Shown here: positions 43,747 to 52,513 of the stretch, in pieces
Layout of the letters: each line of letters begins with the position of its first letter
How positions within the stretch are numbered: the stretch's first letter is position 1
DNA from: Motiliproteus sp047633175
GTDB lineage: Bacteria > Pseudomonadota > Gammaproteobacteria > Pseudomonadales > Balneatricaceae
Direction of reading: 5' to 3'
DNA length: 64,000 nucleotides
Assembly: GCA_047633175.1 (NCBI GenBank)
Contig: JBLIEQ010000007.1
Coordinates: 74,095 to 138,094, forward strand
Notes under the pieces: model-generated
Database searches by the model: none
Seen by the model: only the letters and a program-made list of their open reading frames with translations
What the model was told of the DNA's origin: nothing
Position numbers and translations under genes: made by a program

Positions 43747-44652
43747 TCAGCGACGCACGCCGGTTAAGCGAACCCAGTCATCGCTGATGACCGGAGTCTC
43801 AAGTTCAAACCAGGGCGTATAGGCCTCGATAAGCTGTTCGATCTGGGTCGCTAAGACCCCGGACAGTGCCAGCCTGCCACCGGGTTTAAGCAGTGTTTGC
43901 AGTGTGGGCGCCAGTTCGACCAGAGGCCCGGCCAGGATGTTGGCCACCAGCAGATCAGCGCTCAGCTGTGGATGCTCTCGTGTCAGTTGCGGCGGGTAGT
44001 AGAGCTCGACCCGATCTGCATCTATATGGTTGCGCTGGGCATTGTCACGGCTGGCTTGCAGCGCCTGGGGGTCGATGTCGATGCCGATCATTCGAGTGGC
44101 ACCCAGCAAGAGTGCGGCGATGCCGAGGATACCGGAGCCGCAGCCGTAATCGATCACCAATCTGCCCTCGACATCCTGCTGCTCCAGCCATTTCAGGCAC
44201 AGCGCGGTAGTCGGGTGGGTCCCTGTGCCAAAAGCCAGGCCGGGATCGAGCATCAGGTTGACGGCGGTTGGATCAGGGACCGGCTTGGAGCTCGGGCAGA
44301 CCCAGAGTCGCTGGCCAAACTGCATGGGATGGTAGTTATCCATCCACTCGCGTTCCCAGTCTTTGTCTTCGACCAGTTCGGTCTTATAGGCGGGAAAGGG
44401 CGTGTCGGGCGCGATTTGCGGATGGGCCTGCTTGAGCTGTTCCAGCACCCAGGCCATATCGGTCTCGGCATCGAACAGGCCGATAAGGCGGGTACGGTCC
44501 CATAACGGCGTCGTGCCACGCTCGGGCTCGAACAGCGGCTGGTCGGCAGCATCTTCGAGGGTGACTGCGCAGGCACCTGCTTCGAGCAGCAGGTCTTCGT
44601 AGTGTTCGGTTAGTAGGGAGGGTGTCTCAAGTTTGATCTGGAGCCAGGGCAT
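43747..44652 (-). CDS. prmA: Ribosomal protein L11 methyltransferase
   Basis: SAM-dependent enzyme of 301 residues that trimethylates L11. ATG 44652 starts the family-typical MPWLQIKLET; the frame runs 26 residues further upstream. The SAM loop is VIDYGCGSGILGIAALLLGA near residue 165, with DIDPQAL and the substrate motif NILAGPL later. The N-terminal substrate-recognition domain and the preceding GLAFGTGTHPTT are in place. Confidence 0.97.
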   Translation of the reverse strand: MPWLQIKLETPSLLTEHYEDLLLEAGACAVTLEDAADQPLFEPERGTTPLWDRTRLIGLFDAETDMAWVLEQLKQAHPQIAPDTPFPAYKTELVEDKDWEREWMDNYHPMQFGQRLWVCPSSKPVPDPTAVNLMLDPGLAFGTGTHPTTALCLKWLEQQDVEGRLVIDYGCGSGILGIAALLLGATRMIGIDIDPQALQASRDNAQRNHIDADRVELYYPPQLTREHPQLSADLLVANILAGPLVELAPTLQTLLKPGGRLALSGVLATQIEQLIEAYTPWFELETPVISDDWVRLTGVRR

Positions 44653-44737
44653 GGCGCTCTCTCGATGGCTATCTCTTGATAGCAGGGGAAAATGAAGCCC
44701 TCTGTGTAAGAGGGCTGGTGCTGGGGTCAAAGCGGGC

Positions 44738-46078
44738 TTACATGCCCAGCTTCTTCTCCAGATAGTGGATATTGACGCCGCCTTCCTGGAAATATGAGTC
44801 GCGCACTATCTCCTGCTGTAGCGGGATATTGGTCTTGATACCTTCGATCACTGTCTCTTCCAGGGCGTTGCGCATCCGGGTCAGCGCGGTGGCCCGGTCT
44901 TCGCCGTGGGTGATCAGCTTGGCGATCAGCGAATCATAGTACGGTGGCACTGTATAGCCACTGTAAAGGTGCGAATCGACCCGAACCCCCAGGCCACCGG
45001 GCGCATGGAAGTGGCTGACCAGGCCAGGGCAGGGCAGGAAGGTCTTGGGATCTTCGGCGTTGATGCGGCATTCGAAGGCGTGACCGGTGATCTTGATATC
45101 CTCTTGTTTGATCGACAGGGGCAGGCCGCTGGCGATCTTGAGCTGCTCTTTGACGATATCGACGCCGGTAATCATCTCGGTGACCGGGTGTTCGACCTGA
45201 ACCCGGGTGTTCATCTCGATAAAATAGAACCCGCCATCTTCGTACAGGAACTCGAAGGTGCCGGCGCCCCGGTAGTTGATCTTGATACAGGCATCGACAC
45301 AGCTCTTGAGCACCGCGGCCCGTGCGGTTGCGTCGATAAAGGGCGCAGGTGCCTCTTCGACCACTTTCTGGTGGCGGCGCTGCATCGAGCAGTCACGGTC
45401 ATAGAGATGGATCGCATTGCCCTGACCATCGGCCAGGATCTGCACCTCGACGTGGCGTGGATTTTGGAGGAATTTCTCCATATACACGGTATCGTCACCG
45501 AAGGCGGCTTTGGATTCGGCCTGGGTGATGTGGATCGAGTTGATCAGCGCGGCCTCGGTATGCACGACGCGCATGCCACGGCCACCGCCACCGGAGGAGG
45601 CTTTGATAATGACCGGGTAGCCGATACGGCGAGCGATCTTGGCGGTGCGCTCGTTGTCGTCGTCCAACGGGCCGTCAGAGCCGGGCACGGTGGGAACGCC
45701 TGCGGCTTTCATCGCCTTGATCGCGGAGACCTTGTCGCCCATCAGGCGGATGGTGTCAGCCTTGGGACCGATAAAGACGAAGCCGCTGTTCTCGACCTGC
45801 TCGGCAAAACCGGCATTCTCGGCCAGAAATCCGTAACCGGGATGGATCCCCACGGCGTCGGTGACTTCGCCCGCGCTGATGATGCTGGGGATATTGAGGT
45901 AGCTTTCGGTCGATGAATTGGGTCCGATACAGACCGCTTCGTCGGCCATGCGCACGTGCATCAGATTACGGTCGACCACCGAATGTACGGCAACGGTTTT
46001 GATGCCCAGTTCGCGGCAGGCGCGCAGGATACGCAGCGCGATCTCGCCGCGGTTGGCAATAATGACTTTGTCCAGCAT
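44738..46078 (-). CDS. accC: Acetyl-CoA carboxylase, biotin carboxylase subunit
   Basis: ATP-grasp enzyme of 446 residues that carboxylates the biotin on AccB, the first half-reaction of fatty-acid synthesis. Motifs: NRGEIALRILRACRELG at the N-terminus, HPGYGFLAENA near 83, the glycine-rich ATP loop SSGGGGRGM near 162, EKFLQNPRHVEVQ near 205 and EMNTRVQVEHPVTE near 288. Length is normal. It lies 42 bp downstream of accB on the same strand. Confidence 0.98.
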   Translation of the reverse strand: MLDKVIIANRGEIALRILRACRELGIKTVAVHSVVDRNLMHVRMADEAVCIGPNSSTESYLNIPSIISAGEVTDAVGIHPGYGFLAENAGFAEQVENSGFVFIGPKADTIRLMGDKVSAIKAMKAAGVPTVPGSDGPLDDDNERTAKIARRIGYPVIIKASSGGGGRGMRVVHTEAALINSIHITQAESKAAFGDDTVYMEKFLQNPRHVEVQILADGQGNAIHLYDRDCSMQRRHQKVVEEAPAPFIDATARAAVLKSCVDACIKINYRGAGTFEFLYEDGGFYFIEMNTRVQVEHPVTEMITGVDIVKEQLKIASGLPLSIKQEDIKITGHAFECRINAEDPKTFLPCPGLVSHFHAPGGLGVRVDSHLYSGYTVPPYYDSLIAKLITHGEDRATALTRMRNALEETVIEGIKTNIPLQQEIVRDSYFQEGGVNIHYLEKKLGM

Positions 46079-46120
46079 GGATGATGCCCTTTGGTCGGTG
46101 ACTCGACGTTTTCTACCAGG

Positions 46121-46594
46121 TTAGCCGATAGTAACGAGTGGCTGGTCAAATTCGACCGGCTGGCCATTTTCTACCAGAATCGCGGTAATAGTGCCGGACT
46201 TGTCGGCTTCGATCTGGTTCATCATCTTCATCGCTTCCACGATGCAGATAGGATCGCCGGCTTTTACCTGCTGACCGACCTCGACAAAGGAGGCTGAGGA
46301 GGGTGATACGGAGCGGTAGAAGGTGCCGACCATGGGTGAGAGTACCTGATGGCCAGTGAGCCCGGGCTCGGTCTTTGCCGGTTCAGCAGCCGCAGGTGCA
46401 GCTGCAGGCGCCTGTGGTTGAGGCGCATAGCCTTGCGGTGGGTAGCCCATCGGCATCGGCATCGGCGCGTAGGTCGGTTGCTGGCTGGAGGAGCGACTGA
46501 TACGAACCGACTCTTCACCCTCCTTGATTTCGATTTCGTTGATGTCTGATTCTTCGAGTAGCTCGATCAGTTTTTTAACTTTACGGATATCCAT
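46121..46594 (-). CDS. accB: Biotin carboxyl carrier protein of acetyl-CoA carboxylase
   Basis: Carrier of 157 residues. The N-terminal helix (MDIRKVKKLIELLEESD) is followed by a proline/alanine-rich flexible linker at 38-75 and a biotinyl domain at 80-157. Biotin is attached to Lys123 in EAMKM, and the GTFYRSVSP segment with the thumb is present. It is operonic with accC, after aroQ 33 bp upstream. Confidence 0.98.
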   Translation of the reverse strand: MDIRKVKKLIELLEESDINEIEIKEGEESVRISRSSSQQPTYAPMPMPMGYPPQGYAPQPQAPAAAPAAAEPAKTEPGLTGHQVLSPMVGTFYRSVSPSSASFVEVGQQVKAGDPICIVEAMKMMNQIEADKSGTITAILVENGQPVEFDQPLVTIG

Positions 46595-46627
46595 AGCGTA
46601 TCTCTATACTTGGCAGTTATAGGGTAA

Positions 46628-47080
46628 TTAACGAGTAAGGGGTGTCTGCAGATGGCGGATTGCCGCTTGCAGTGCAAGCTCATAGCCCTGTGCGCCCAGA
46701 CCACAGATGACTCCGATCGCCAGATCTGAGAAGTAGGAGTGCTGTCTGAAGGGCTCGCGCTGGTGGACGTTGGACAGGTGTATTTCGATAAAGGGGATAG
46801 CCACGCCGGCCAGCGCATCACGAATGGCGATGCTGCTGTGGGTGTAGGCGGCGGGGTTGATCAGAATAAAGTCGACCTGCTCATCGCGGGCGCTATGGAT
46901 GCGGTCGATCAGTTCGTGCTCGGCATTGCTCTGGAATGCGCTCAGACGCTGGCCCTGTTGGGTCGCCAGTTGTTGCAGGTCGATGATAATATCGGCAAGG
47001 GTGGTGGCGCCATAAATATCCGGTTCGCGGCTGCCCAGGAGATTCAGATTGGGACCGTTGATTACCAGAATGTGTGCCAT
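46628..47080 (-). CDS. aroQ: Type II 3-dehydroquinate dehydratase
   Basis: Enzyme of 150 residues of the shikimate pathway. ATG 47080 with AGGGGTC upstream is preferred over a TTG one codon earlier. Motifs: INGPNLNLLGSREPDIYG near residue 6 with the catalytic Tyr, SNAEHELIDRIH near 54, NPAAYTHSSIAIRDAL near 76 and EIHLSNVHQREPFR near 99 with the catalytic His. It begins the aroQ-accB-accC run found in most gammaproteobacteria. Confidence 0.97.
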   Translation of the reverse strand: MAHILVINGPNLNLLGSREPDIYGATTLADIIIDLQQLATQQGQRLSAFQSNAEHELIDRIHSARDEQVDFILINPAAYTHSSIAIRDALAGVAIPFIEIHLSNVHQREPFRQHSYFSDLAIGVICGLGAQGYELALQAAIRHLQTPLTR

Positions 47081-47307
47081 CAATAGACCCCTTGGACGTC
47101 TTAGTGCAGGCGAAAAGTCGTAGTTTGCAGTAATCCCCCGGTGCTGTCTATGGTTAAGTGTTTTTTCTGTAGTTCATGGTATTTAGCGTCATTTTGGCCA
47201 GTTTTTACAGGTTGGATCGGCGGGGCTAGTCGGAGGGGATGACTGCATGGGGTGCCGTGTTATGATGCTCTCTGGTGAGTTCGACAGGCTGCTTGGGTGG
47301 GTAAAAG

Positions 47308-48060
47308 ATGAGATGTAGAGCGTTCTGGCTGTTGATGTTGTCCGGGTGTGCCGGGACGCCATCCTCGAGTGCGGAGGTGTGGGAGTCGGCAGGGACTCCG
47401 GTATCGGCGTTGAGCGCGGCTCAGGCAGAGCCCTCAGCTCAAGAAGGGCTCTCGGCTCAAGAGTCCCAGCTGAGTTCCCGCAAGCAATCGCTTAGCCGGG
47501 CCGATCGAGAGCGTATAACGTCGATCCTGGCGCTGTTGGCGCGCGCGGATCGGGCTATCTTGAATAACCGCCTGGCTAAGCCGCGTGGCGACAGTGCCTC
47601 AGACTATTATCATCAGGTGCTGAACCTGCAGCCCGGCTATGAAGAAGCGCTGCTGGGGCTGGATAAGATTGTCGACCGTTACCTTCAATACCGCCTGGCG
47701 GCGCAGTGGCAGGGGAACGAAGAGCGGGCGCGTCACTATCTTGCGCTGGCGCGTCGAGCCGATCCCGGTTCTGAGAAGGTCAGGCAGGCGGGCTCTGAGA
47801 GTCGGCCGGGGACCAGCGCCTCTGCGCGCTATATTCCACTGGATCCGCAGCAGCTTAAGAGCAGAAGCGCGGATTTGGTCGTGGTGCTGGGCCCCCTGGG
47901 CGATCGAATTAAGGCTGCGGACACGCGGGTGACGATAGAGGCGCCGACAGATGGCCAGGGGCGCTGGGTCTATCAGCAGTTAAATAAACGCCACGAAGAG
48001 TATCGCATTCGGGCCAACCTGCGCCTCGAGAAGCAACCTGGTGTCCGTCTGCTCGACTGA
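47308..48060 (+). CDS. Putative lipoprotein with TPR-like region
   Basis: Product of 250 residues. Lipoprotein signal MRCRAFWLLMLSGC with lipobox LSGC (Cys14). Residues 65-160 contain TPR-like helix pairs (LARADRAILNNRL, YYHQVLNLQPGYEEALLGLDKI, ERARHYLALARRADPGSEK). Residues 170-250 form a separate alpha/beta piece (YIPLDPQQLKSRSADLVVVLG). I do not recognise a named family. The ParA-like ATPase gene follows 65 bp later in the same direction, so they may be one transcript. Confidence 0.72.
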   Translation: MRCRAFWLLMLSGCAGTPSSSAEVWESAGTPVSALSAAQAEPSAQEGLSAQESQLSSRKQSLSRADRERITSILALLARADRAILNNRLAKPRGDSASDYYHQVLNLQPGYEEALLGLDKIVDRYLQYRLAAQWQGNEERARHYLALARRADPGSEKVRQAGSESRPGTSASARYIPLDPQQLKSRSADLVVVLGPLGDRIKAADTRVTIEAPTDGQGRWVYQQLNKRHEEYRIRANLRLEKQPGVRLLD

Positions 48061-48125
48061 GTCCGGACCTGAATTAATCAAGGACAGAAGTAAGCAGTAC
48101 CGCAGGGATCTAAGGAGACAATTAG

Positions 48126-48890
48126 ATGCGTAGAGTGGTGTTCAATCAGAAAGGCGGTGTGGGTAAATCCAGTATCGCGGCTAACCTGGCCGCGATCAGT
48201 GCCAGCAGAGGGATCAAGACCCTCTTGGTAGACCTGGATCCACAGTGTAATTCCAGTCACTACCTGTTGGGTGACGGCGTGAATGCTGTCGGCAGCGACA
48301 TCATGGATTTCTTTACTCAGGTGCTTGAATTTCGGACCGGCAATAGCGATTTCTCGGACTATATCACCGCCACTCCGCATCCTGATCTGTATCTGGTGGC
48401 CTCTAACCCCCGTCTGGGGGATCTGCACGCCAAACTCGAAGCCAAACACAAGCTCTATAAGCTGAGGGAGGCGCTGACCGGACTGACCGATTATGAGGCT
48501 ATCTATATAGACACACCCCCTGCGTTTAATTTTTACAGCCTCTCGGCGCTGGTTGCAGCCCAGGGCTGTTTGATTCCGTTTGATTGTGATGAGTTTTCTC
48601 GCCAGGCACTCTACGCGCTGCTGGAAAACGTGCAGGAGGTTCGGGTCGATCACAATCCGGAGCTGATCGTCGAAGGGATCGTGGTCAATCAATACCAGCC
48701 GCGCGCGAACCTGTCGCGACAGATCGTCGACAGCCTGCGTGAGGATAAGCTACCGGTCCTGAACAGCCTTATCTCCTCATCGATAAAAATGAAAGAGTCG
48801 CATAATGAGAGTCTGCCGTTGATCTACTATGCGCCCAGGCACAAGCTGACGCGGGAGTTCCTGGCCCTGTTTACTGAGTTGGGTGTGTAA
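48126..48890 (+). CDS. ParA/MinD-type ATPase
   Basis: Deviant-Walker ATPase of 254 residues. The loop KGGVGKSS has Lys9 and Lys14, the signature lysine and the catalytic lysine; switch I/II regions are DLDPQCNSS near 39 and DTPPAF near 133. The C-terminal fold is ParA-like. No parB, plasmid replication gene or flagellar/chemotaxis gene is next to it, so it is an orphan whose cargo is unknown. The lipoprotein gene before it and the phosphodiesterase gene after it (25 bp) suggest an operon, though no shared function is obvious. AAGGAGA precedes the ATG by 7 bases. Confidence 0.9.
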   Translation: MRRVVFNQKGGVGKSSIAANLAAISASRGIKTLLVDLDPQCNSSHYLLGDGVNAVGSDIMDFFTQVLEFRTGNSDFSDYITATPHPDLYLVASNPRLGDLHAKLEAKHKLYKLREALTGLTDYEAIYIDTPPAFNFYSLSALVAAQGCLIPFDCDEFSRQALYALLENVQEVRVDHNPELIVEGIVVNQYQPRANLSRQIVDSLREDKLPVLNSLISSSIKMKESHNESLPLIYYAPRHKLTREFLALFTELGV

Positions 48891-48915
48891 GGCTCACACT
48901 TTTCTAGGAGGTGCC

Positions 48916-50064
48916 ATGCTGACCCCGGACTATGATCGCAGTATTGTTAACCTGATTAGCGCCCTGGCTGGGCCCCAGGCTCCGGCCGCCGATCTCTATC
49001 CTCCCCTGGCGCTGCTGACCACCGCCCGCTGCCAGCAGCGGCCGGTGGTCTTGCTGGTGATCGACGGTCTGGGTTATCAATTTTTGCAGCAGTTTCCTGA
49101 AAGCGCCCTGGCGCGTCATTGCGTGCAGCGTTTAACCTCGGTGTTTCCGACCACGACCGCGACGGCCGTGACCGCGTTGGCGCTCGGTGTTCCGGCACAG
49201 CAACATGGCATTACCGGCTGGTTTACCTATCTGCGGGAATTGGGAGGGGTGGTGGCGCCCTTGCCCTTTATGCCACGCGGGGGTGGCAGCTATTACACGG
49301 ATTTGGGGATTTCGGCCAGCGCGATAGTCGATGCGGGTCCACTGTTACCGGACCTGCAGCGACCGGTGCAGGTGAGCAGTCCTAGCTACATCTCCGACTC
49401 CAGCTTTAGCCGGGCGTTATACGGTAGCAGCCCCCGGGCGCCGCACAGGAACCTCGCGCAGTTCTTCGAACAGCTGGGCAGTGGTCTTCAGCGGCGAGGC
49501 GCACCTCTGGTCTGGGGGTACTGGACCGAACTCGATGCCCTGGCTCACGAATACGGGAGTCAGAGTCAGGAGGTGATCGCACACTTTAACGAGATCGACC
49601 GGCGTTTCGAGCAGTGGATAGCCGGGCTGGCGGGCAAGGATGCGCTGATCCTGGTGACGGCCGATCATGGTCTGATCGATGTGGCTGCTGAGCAGCAGGT
49701 GCAACTGGAGCAGCATCCCGAGCTGCAGGCGCTGCTGCGGCTCCCGCTCTGTGGTGAGCCGCGCGCCGCCTTCTGTTATCTGCGTCCCGGTGCGGCAGAC
49801 GATTTCGAGCAGTACGTTGCCGAGCATTTTGGGGCGTTGTTCGAGGTGGTCGCCAGTGAGCAGTTACTACAGCAACAGCTGTTTGGCCGGGGTGAGCCTT
49901 CGCCACGATTGCGTGATCGGATCGGAGATTTTACGCTGTTGGCAAAACAGCAGGCAATCATCAAGGATCGCCTGCTGCATGAGCGGCCGTTCGGTCAGCG
50001 AGCCGTCCATGGCGGCCTGAGCGCAGAGGAGCTGTATGTGCCTCTGGTGATGGTCGAACCCTGA
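48916..50064 (+). CDS. Alkaline phosphatase/phosphodiesterase family protein
   Basis: Protein of 382 residues. The ATG at 48916 has AGGAGG immediately upstream; the frame opens 11 codons earlier. It belongs to the type I phosphodiesterase/nucleotide pyrophosphatase superfamily: the metal site starts at VLLVIDGLGYQFLQQF, the catalytic Thr is in SVFPTTTATAVTAL, ITGWFTYL follows, and the second site is LVTADHGLIDV with the conserved Asp-His. No signal peptide was seen, so it is probably cytosolic. The substrate cannot be deduced. Confidence 0.88.
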   Translation: MLTPDYDRSIVNLISALAGPQAPAADLYPPLALLTTARCQQRPVVLLVIDGLGYQFLQQFPESALARHCVQRLTSVFPTTTATAVTALALGVPAQQHGITGWFTYLRELGGVVAPLPFMPRGGGSYYTDLGISASAIVDAGPLLPDLQRPVQVSSPSYISDSSFSRALYGSSPRAPHRNLAQFFEQLGSGLQRRGAPLVWGYWTELDALAHEYGSQSQEVIAHFNEIDRRFEQWIAGLAGKDALILVTADHGLIDVAAEQQVQLEQHPELQALLRLPLCGEPRAAFCYLRPGAADDFEQYVAEHFGALFEVVASEQLLQQQLFGRGEPSPRLRDRIGDFTLLAKQQAIIKDRLLHERPFGQRAVHGGLSAEELYVPLVMVEP

Positions 50065-50184
50065 TGTTGAGGTTGCTAGCCGGCAGAGCCGACACAGCCC
50101 TTGAACTATGGGATAGCTCTTTTCACACGAATGTATCCAGGGCCTTAATCGTCAGGCTGAAAAATTATAGAAGAGGGGTAGGGC

Positions 50185-51528
50185 ATGTCTCCGGCTGATG
50201 GAGATGATGCGTATGCGCATCATCTGGCCCAGGTAAATCTGACAAATGTCGTCCTGGTGAGTGTGGATATCCTCAACGAGGACGGCGTGCTGTTGGTCAG
50301 GAAAGGGGCTGCTTTCGATCAAAAGACGGCGGGGCTGATTGTTAACCATAAGTTGCTCAGGCCGTTGGATCAGTCAGTAAGGCTTGAAAATATGATCGAT
50401 GCCGGGGAGATTTTTAAAGCTTTTACCCTGCTCTTTAGCCGCTATCCGGATTGCAAGAAGGTACATAAGAAACAGAATTTATCTCTGCTGCTGCGCGAGC
50501 AGTGCGCTCTCTATGCTAAGCATGAGCTGTTGCAACAGAAGCTGACCGTGCTGTCGATACAGCGGGCTCAGGATTTTGAAAAAAGCTTGTTCTGTGCCTG
50601 GCTAGCGTTGGCTCTGGCGCACAAAATGGATCTGTCGCAGCAACAGCTCGGCGATGTTTTTCTGGCCGGTCTGCTTCATGATGCCGGTATGCTGCATATC
50701 TCTCTGGATATCCTCAATAAGGAAGGGCAGTTGACGCCCGATGAGTGGCGTACGATTCAGGGTCATACCCTGATGGGTGAGTCGTTCTTAAAACAGATCC
50801 CCGGCTTGTCGCCGGGGGTGGCTCTGGCCACGCTTGAACATCACGAACGCCGGGATGGCACCGGATATCCTGCCGCTAAGTTCGCCGAATCGCTGAGTAA
50901 CTTGGGTCAGATCCTGGCGATAGCGGACAGTCTGGGCGCTATGCGGATGCTGAGATTATCAGGGCCCGATGGCAATCTGGCGAATCTGTTACCGATCATC
51001 CAGTTCAACGAGCAGAGCTACGATCCCGATTGTTATAAGGCATTGTTTAGTCTGATACGATCGGTAGGCCTGACGCCGGGACGGGTCTTTGCTGACGGCG
51101 ACATAGACGCGCAAATTCGAGTGTTGATTTTGGCGCATCGTCAGCTCAGCCGCTGTTTCGAACCCCTTGAAGGGGTGCTCAGGAAACTGCCTGCACAGAG
51201 CCCGGTGCACGGGATTCGCAGTGCGATTATTCAGATCCAGAGTTGTTGGTTTACGGTCGCCTCTTCGGGTCTGCTGGCCGCCAGCCTGCTGCAATGGTTG
51301 GAGCAGAGTATGACCAGCGTCGCTAAAGAGGATTATATCGAGGTAGAAGAGATCAACGTCCTGCTTAAAGAGCTGCACTGGCAGCTGCTTCAGGTGCGTA
51401 AATCGCTGGCGATGCTTAAGGAGGCAGAGAGCATGCAAGTTACCCATGCTCAACAGACGTTAACCCGGGCGCTGGCGTTGCAGGAAGGACTCGATGAGGT
51501 GTTTAAAGTATCGACTGTCACTGTCTAA
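50185..51528 (+). CDS. HD-GYP domain protein (putative c-di-GMP phosphodiesterase)
   Basis: Protein of 447 residues. The HD-GYP domain spans about 125-290: HD at 165-166 in LLHDAGML and GYP at 227-229 in HHERRDGTGYP, plus GHTLMGESFL and ILAIADSLGAM. The N-terminal 120 residues are a separate region of unclear fold, and the C-terminal 130 are helical and may mediate contacts. The expected reaction is hydrolysis of c-di-GMP. AGAGGGGT precedes the ATG. The MoxR operon begins 11 bases after its stop, so readthrough is likely. Confidence 0.9.
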   Translation: MSPADGDDAYAHHLAQVNLTNVVLVSVDILNEDGVLLVRKGAAFDQKTAGLIVNHKLLRPLDQSVRLENMIDAGEIFKAFTLLFSRYPDCKKVHKKQNLSLLLREQCALYAKHELLQQKLTVLSIQRAQDFEKSLFCAWLALALAHKMDLSQQQLGDVFLAGLLHDAGMLHISLDILNKEGQLTPDEWRTIQGHTLMGESFLKQIPGLSPGVALATLEHHERRDGTGYPAAKFAESLSNLGQILAIADSLGAMRMLRLSGPDGNLANLLPIIQFNEQSYDPDCYKALFSLIRSVGLTPGRVFADGDIDAQIRVLILAHRQLSRCFEPLEGVLRKLPAQSPVHGIRSAIIQIQSCWFTVASSGLLAASLLQWLEQSMTSVAKEDYIEVEEINVLLKELHWQLLQVRKSLAMLKEAESMQVTHAQQTLTRALALQEGLDEVFKVSTVTV

Positions 51529-51539
51529 CGGAGGGCGAA

Positions 51540-52496
51540 ATGAGCCTTGAGCAACTTACCTCAGACGCCGATGCGGCTGCCCGGCAAGGGATTGATGATG
51601 CCCTGGCCGAGGTCGAAACGGTCATCCTGGGCAAGACTCATCAGGTCCGGTTAGCGCTGGCCTGTGTGCTTGCCCGCGGCCACCTGCTGATCGAAGATCT
51701 GCCGGGCATGGGGAAGACGACCCTCGCTCAGGCCCTGGCGCGCGTCCTGGGGATCGCCTGTAACCGGGTGCAGTTCACCAGCGATCTGCTGCCGGCCGAT
51801 ATTATCGGGGCCTCCGTCTTTAATGCCCTGGAACAGCGTTTTGAATTTCAGCCAGGCCCCATCTTTACCCCCTTGCTTCTGGCCGATGAGATCAATCGAG
51901 CCACGCCCAAGGCGCAGAGCGCGCTGCTGGAAGCGATGGAGGAGCGCCAGGTCTCGGTCGAGGGCGCAACCCTGCGGCTGCCCGAGCCCTTTTTTGTGAT
52001 CGCCACTCAAAACCCCCTCAGTCATATGGGCACCTTTGCGCTGCCCGAATCGCAACTCGACCGCTTCTTGATGCGTATAGAGTTGGGTTATCCCGATCAT
52101 CAGGCCGAGCGTAAACTGCTCAGTGGCCAGAATCCCCGCCTGCGGCTGGCGCAGCTGGCCTGCAAATTGCCGTTAGCACAGCTGCAGCGTCTGCAACTTA
52201 GCGTCGATCAGATCCATCTGTCAGAACCGCTATTGGACTATGTGCAGCGCCTGGTTGATTTCAGCCGTCAGAGTAATGCGTTTGAGGTCGGCCTGTCGCC
52301 ACGTGGGGCGCAGGCATTGGTGCGCTGCGCACGCGCCTGGGCGTTGCTGGAGGGCCGTGATTATGTGACCCCCGAAGATGTGCAGCAGGTCTTAGCGCCG
52401 GTGGCAGAACACCGCTTGTGCGGAGAGCGGAACACCAGTGGGCGGGGTACGAGCTTGGCGCGACTGCTGCTCGATGCGGTCGAGGTGGTGGCGTAG
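51540..52496 (+). CDS. MoxR-family AAA+ ATPase
   Basis: AAA+ ATPase of 318 residues. Walker A DLPGMGKTTLAQALA near residue 55, Walker B LLADEINRA near 115, ATQNPLSHMGTFALPESQLDRF with sensor I, and the C-terminal lid. The MoxR group works as chaperone for metal or cofactor insertion and complex assembly. It is followed by DUF58 and TgpA-type transglutaminase genes in a conserved three-gene operon known from pseudomonads, where TgpA is essential for viability. Confidence 0.95.
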   Translation: MSLEQLTSDADAAARQGIDDALAEVETVILGKTHQVRLALACVLARGHLLIEDLPGMGKTTLAQALARVLGIACNRVQFTSDLLPADIIGASVFNALEQRFEFQPGPIFTPLLLADEINRATPKAQSALLEAMEERQVSVEGATLRLPEPFFVIATQNPLSHMGTFALPESQLDRFLMRIELGYPDHQAERKLLSGQNPRLRLAQLACKLPLAQLQRLQLSVDQIHLSEPLLDYVQRLVDFSRQSNAFEVGLSPRGAQALVRCARAWALLEGRDYVTPEDVQQVLAPVAEHRLCGERNTSGRGTSLARLLLDAVEVVA

Positions 52497-52513
52497 GGTG
52501 GGGGCGTAGGGCG

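Noticed and set aside
44906..45916. 336-codon frame on the + strand
   Set aside because: Antisense to accC; no motif or ribosome site.
48126..48890. Plasmid or chromosome partition locus
   Set aside because: The ATPase has no parB, parS-like site or replication gene next to it.
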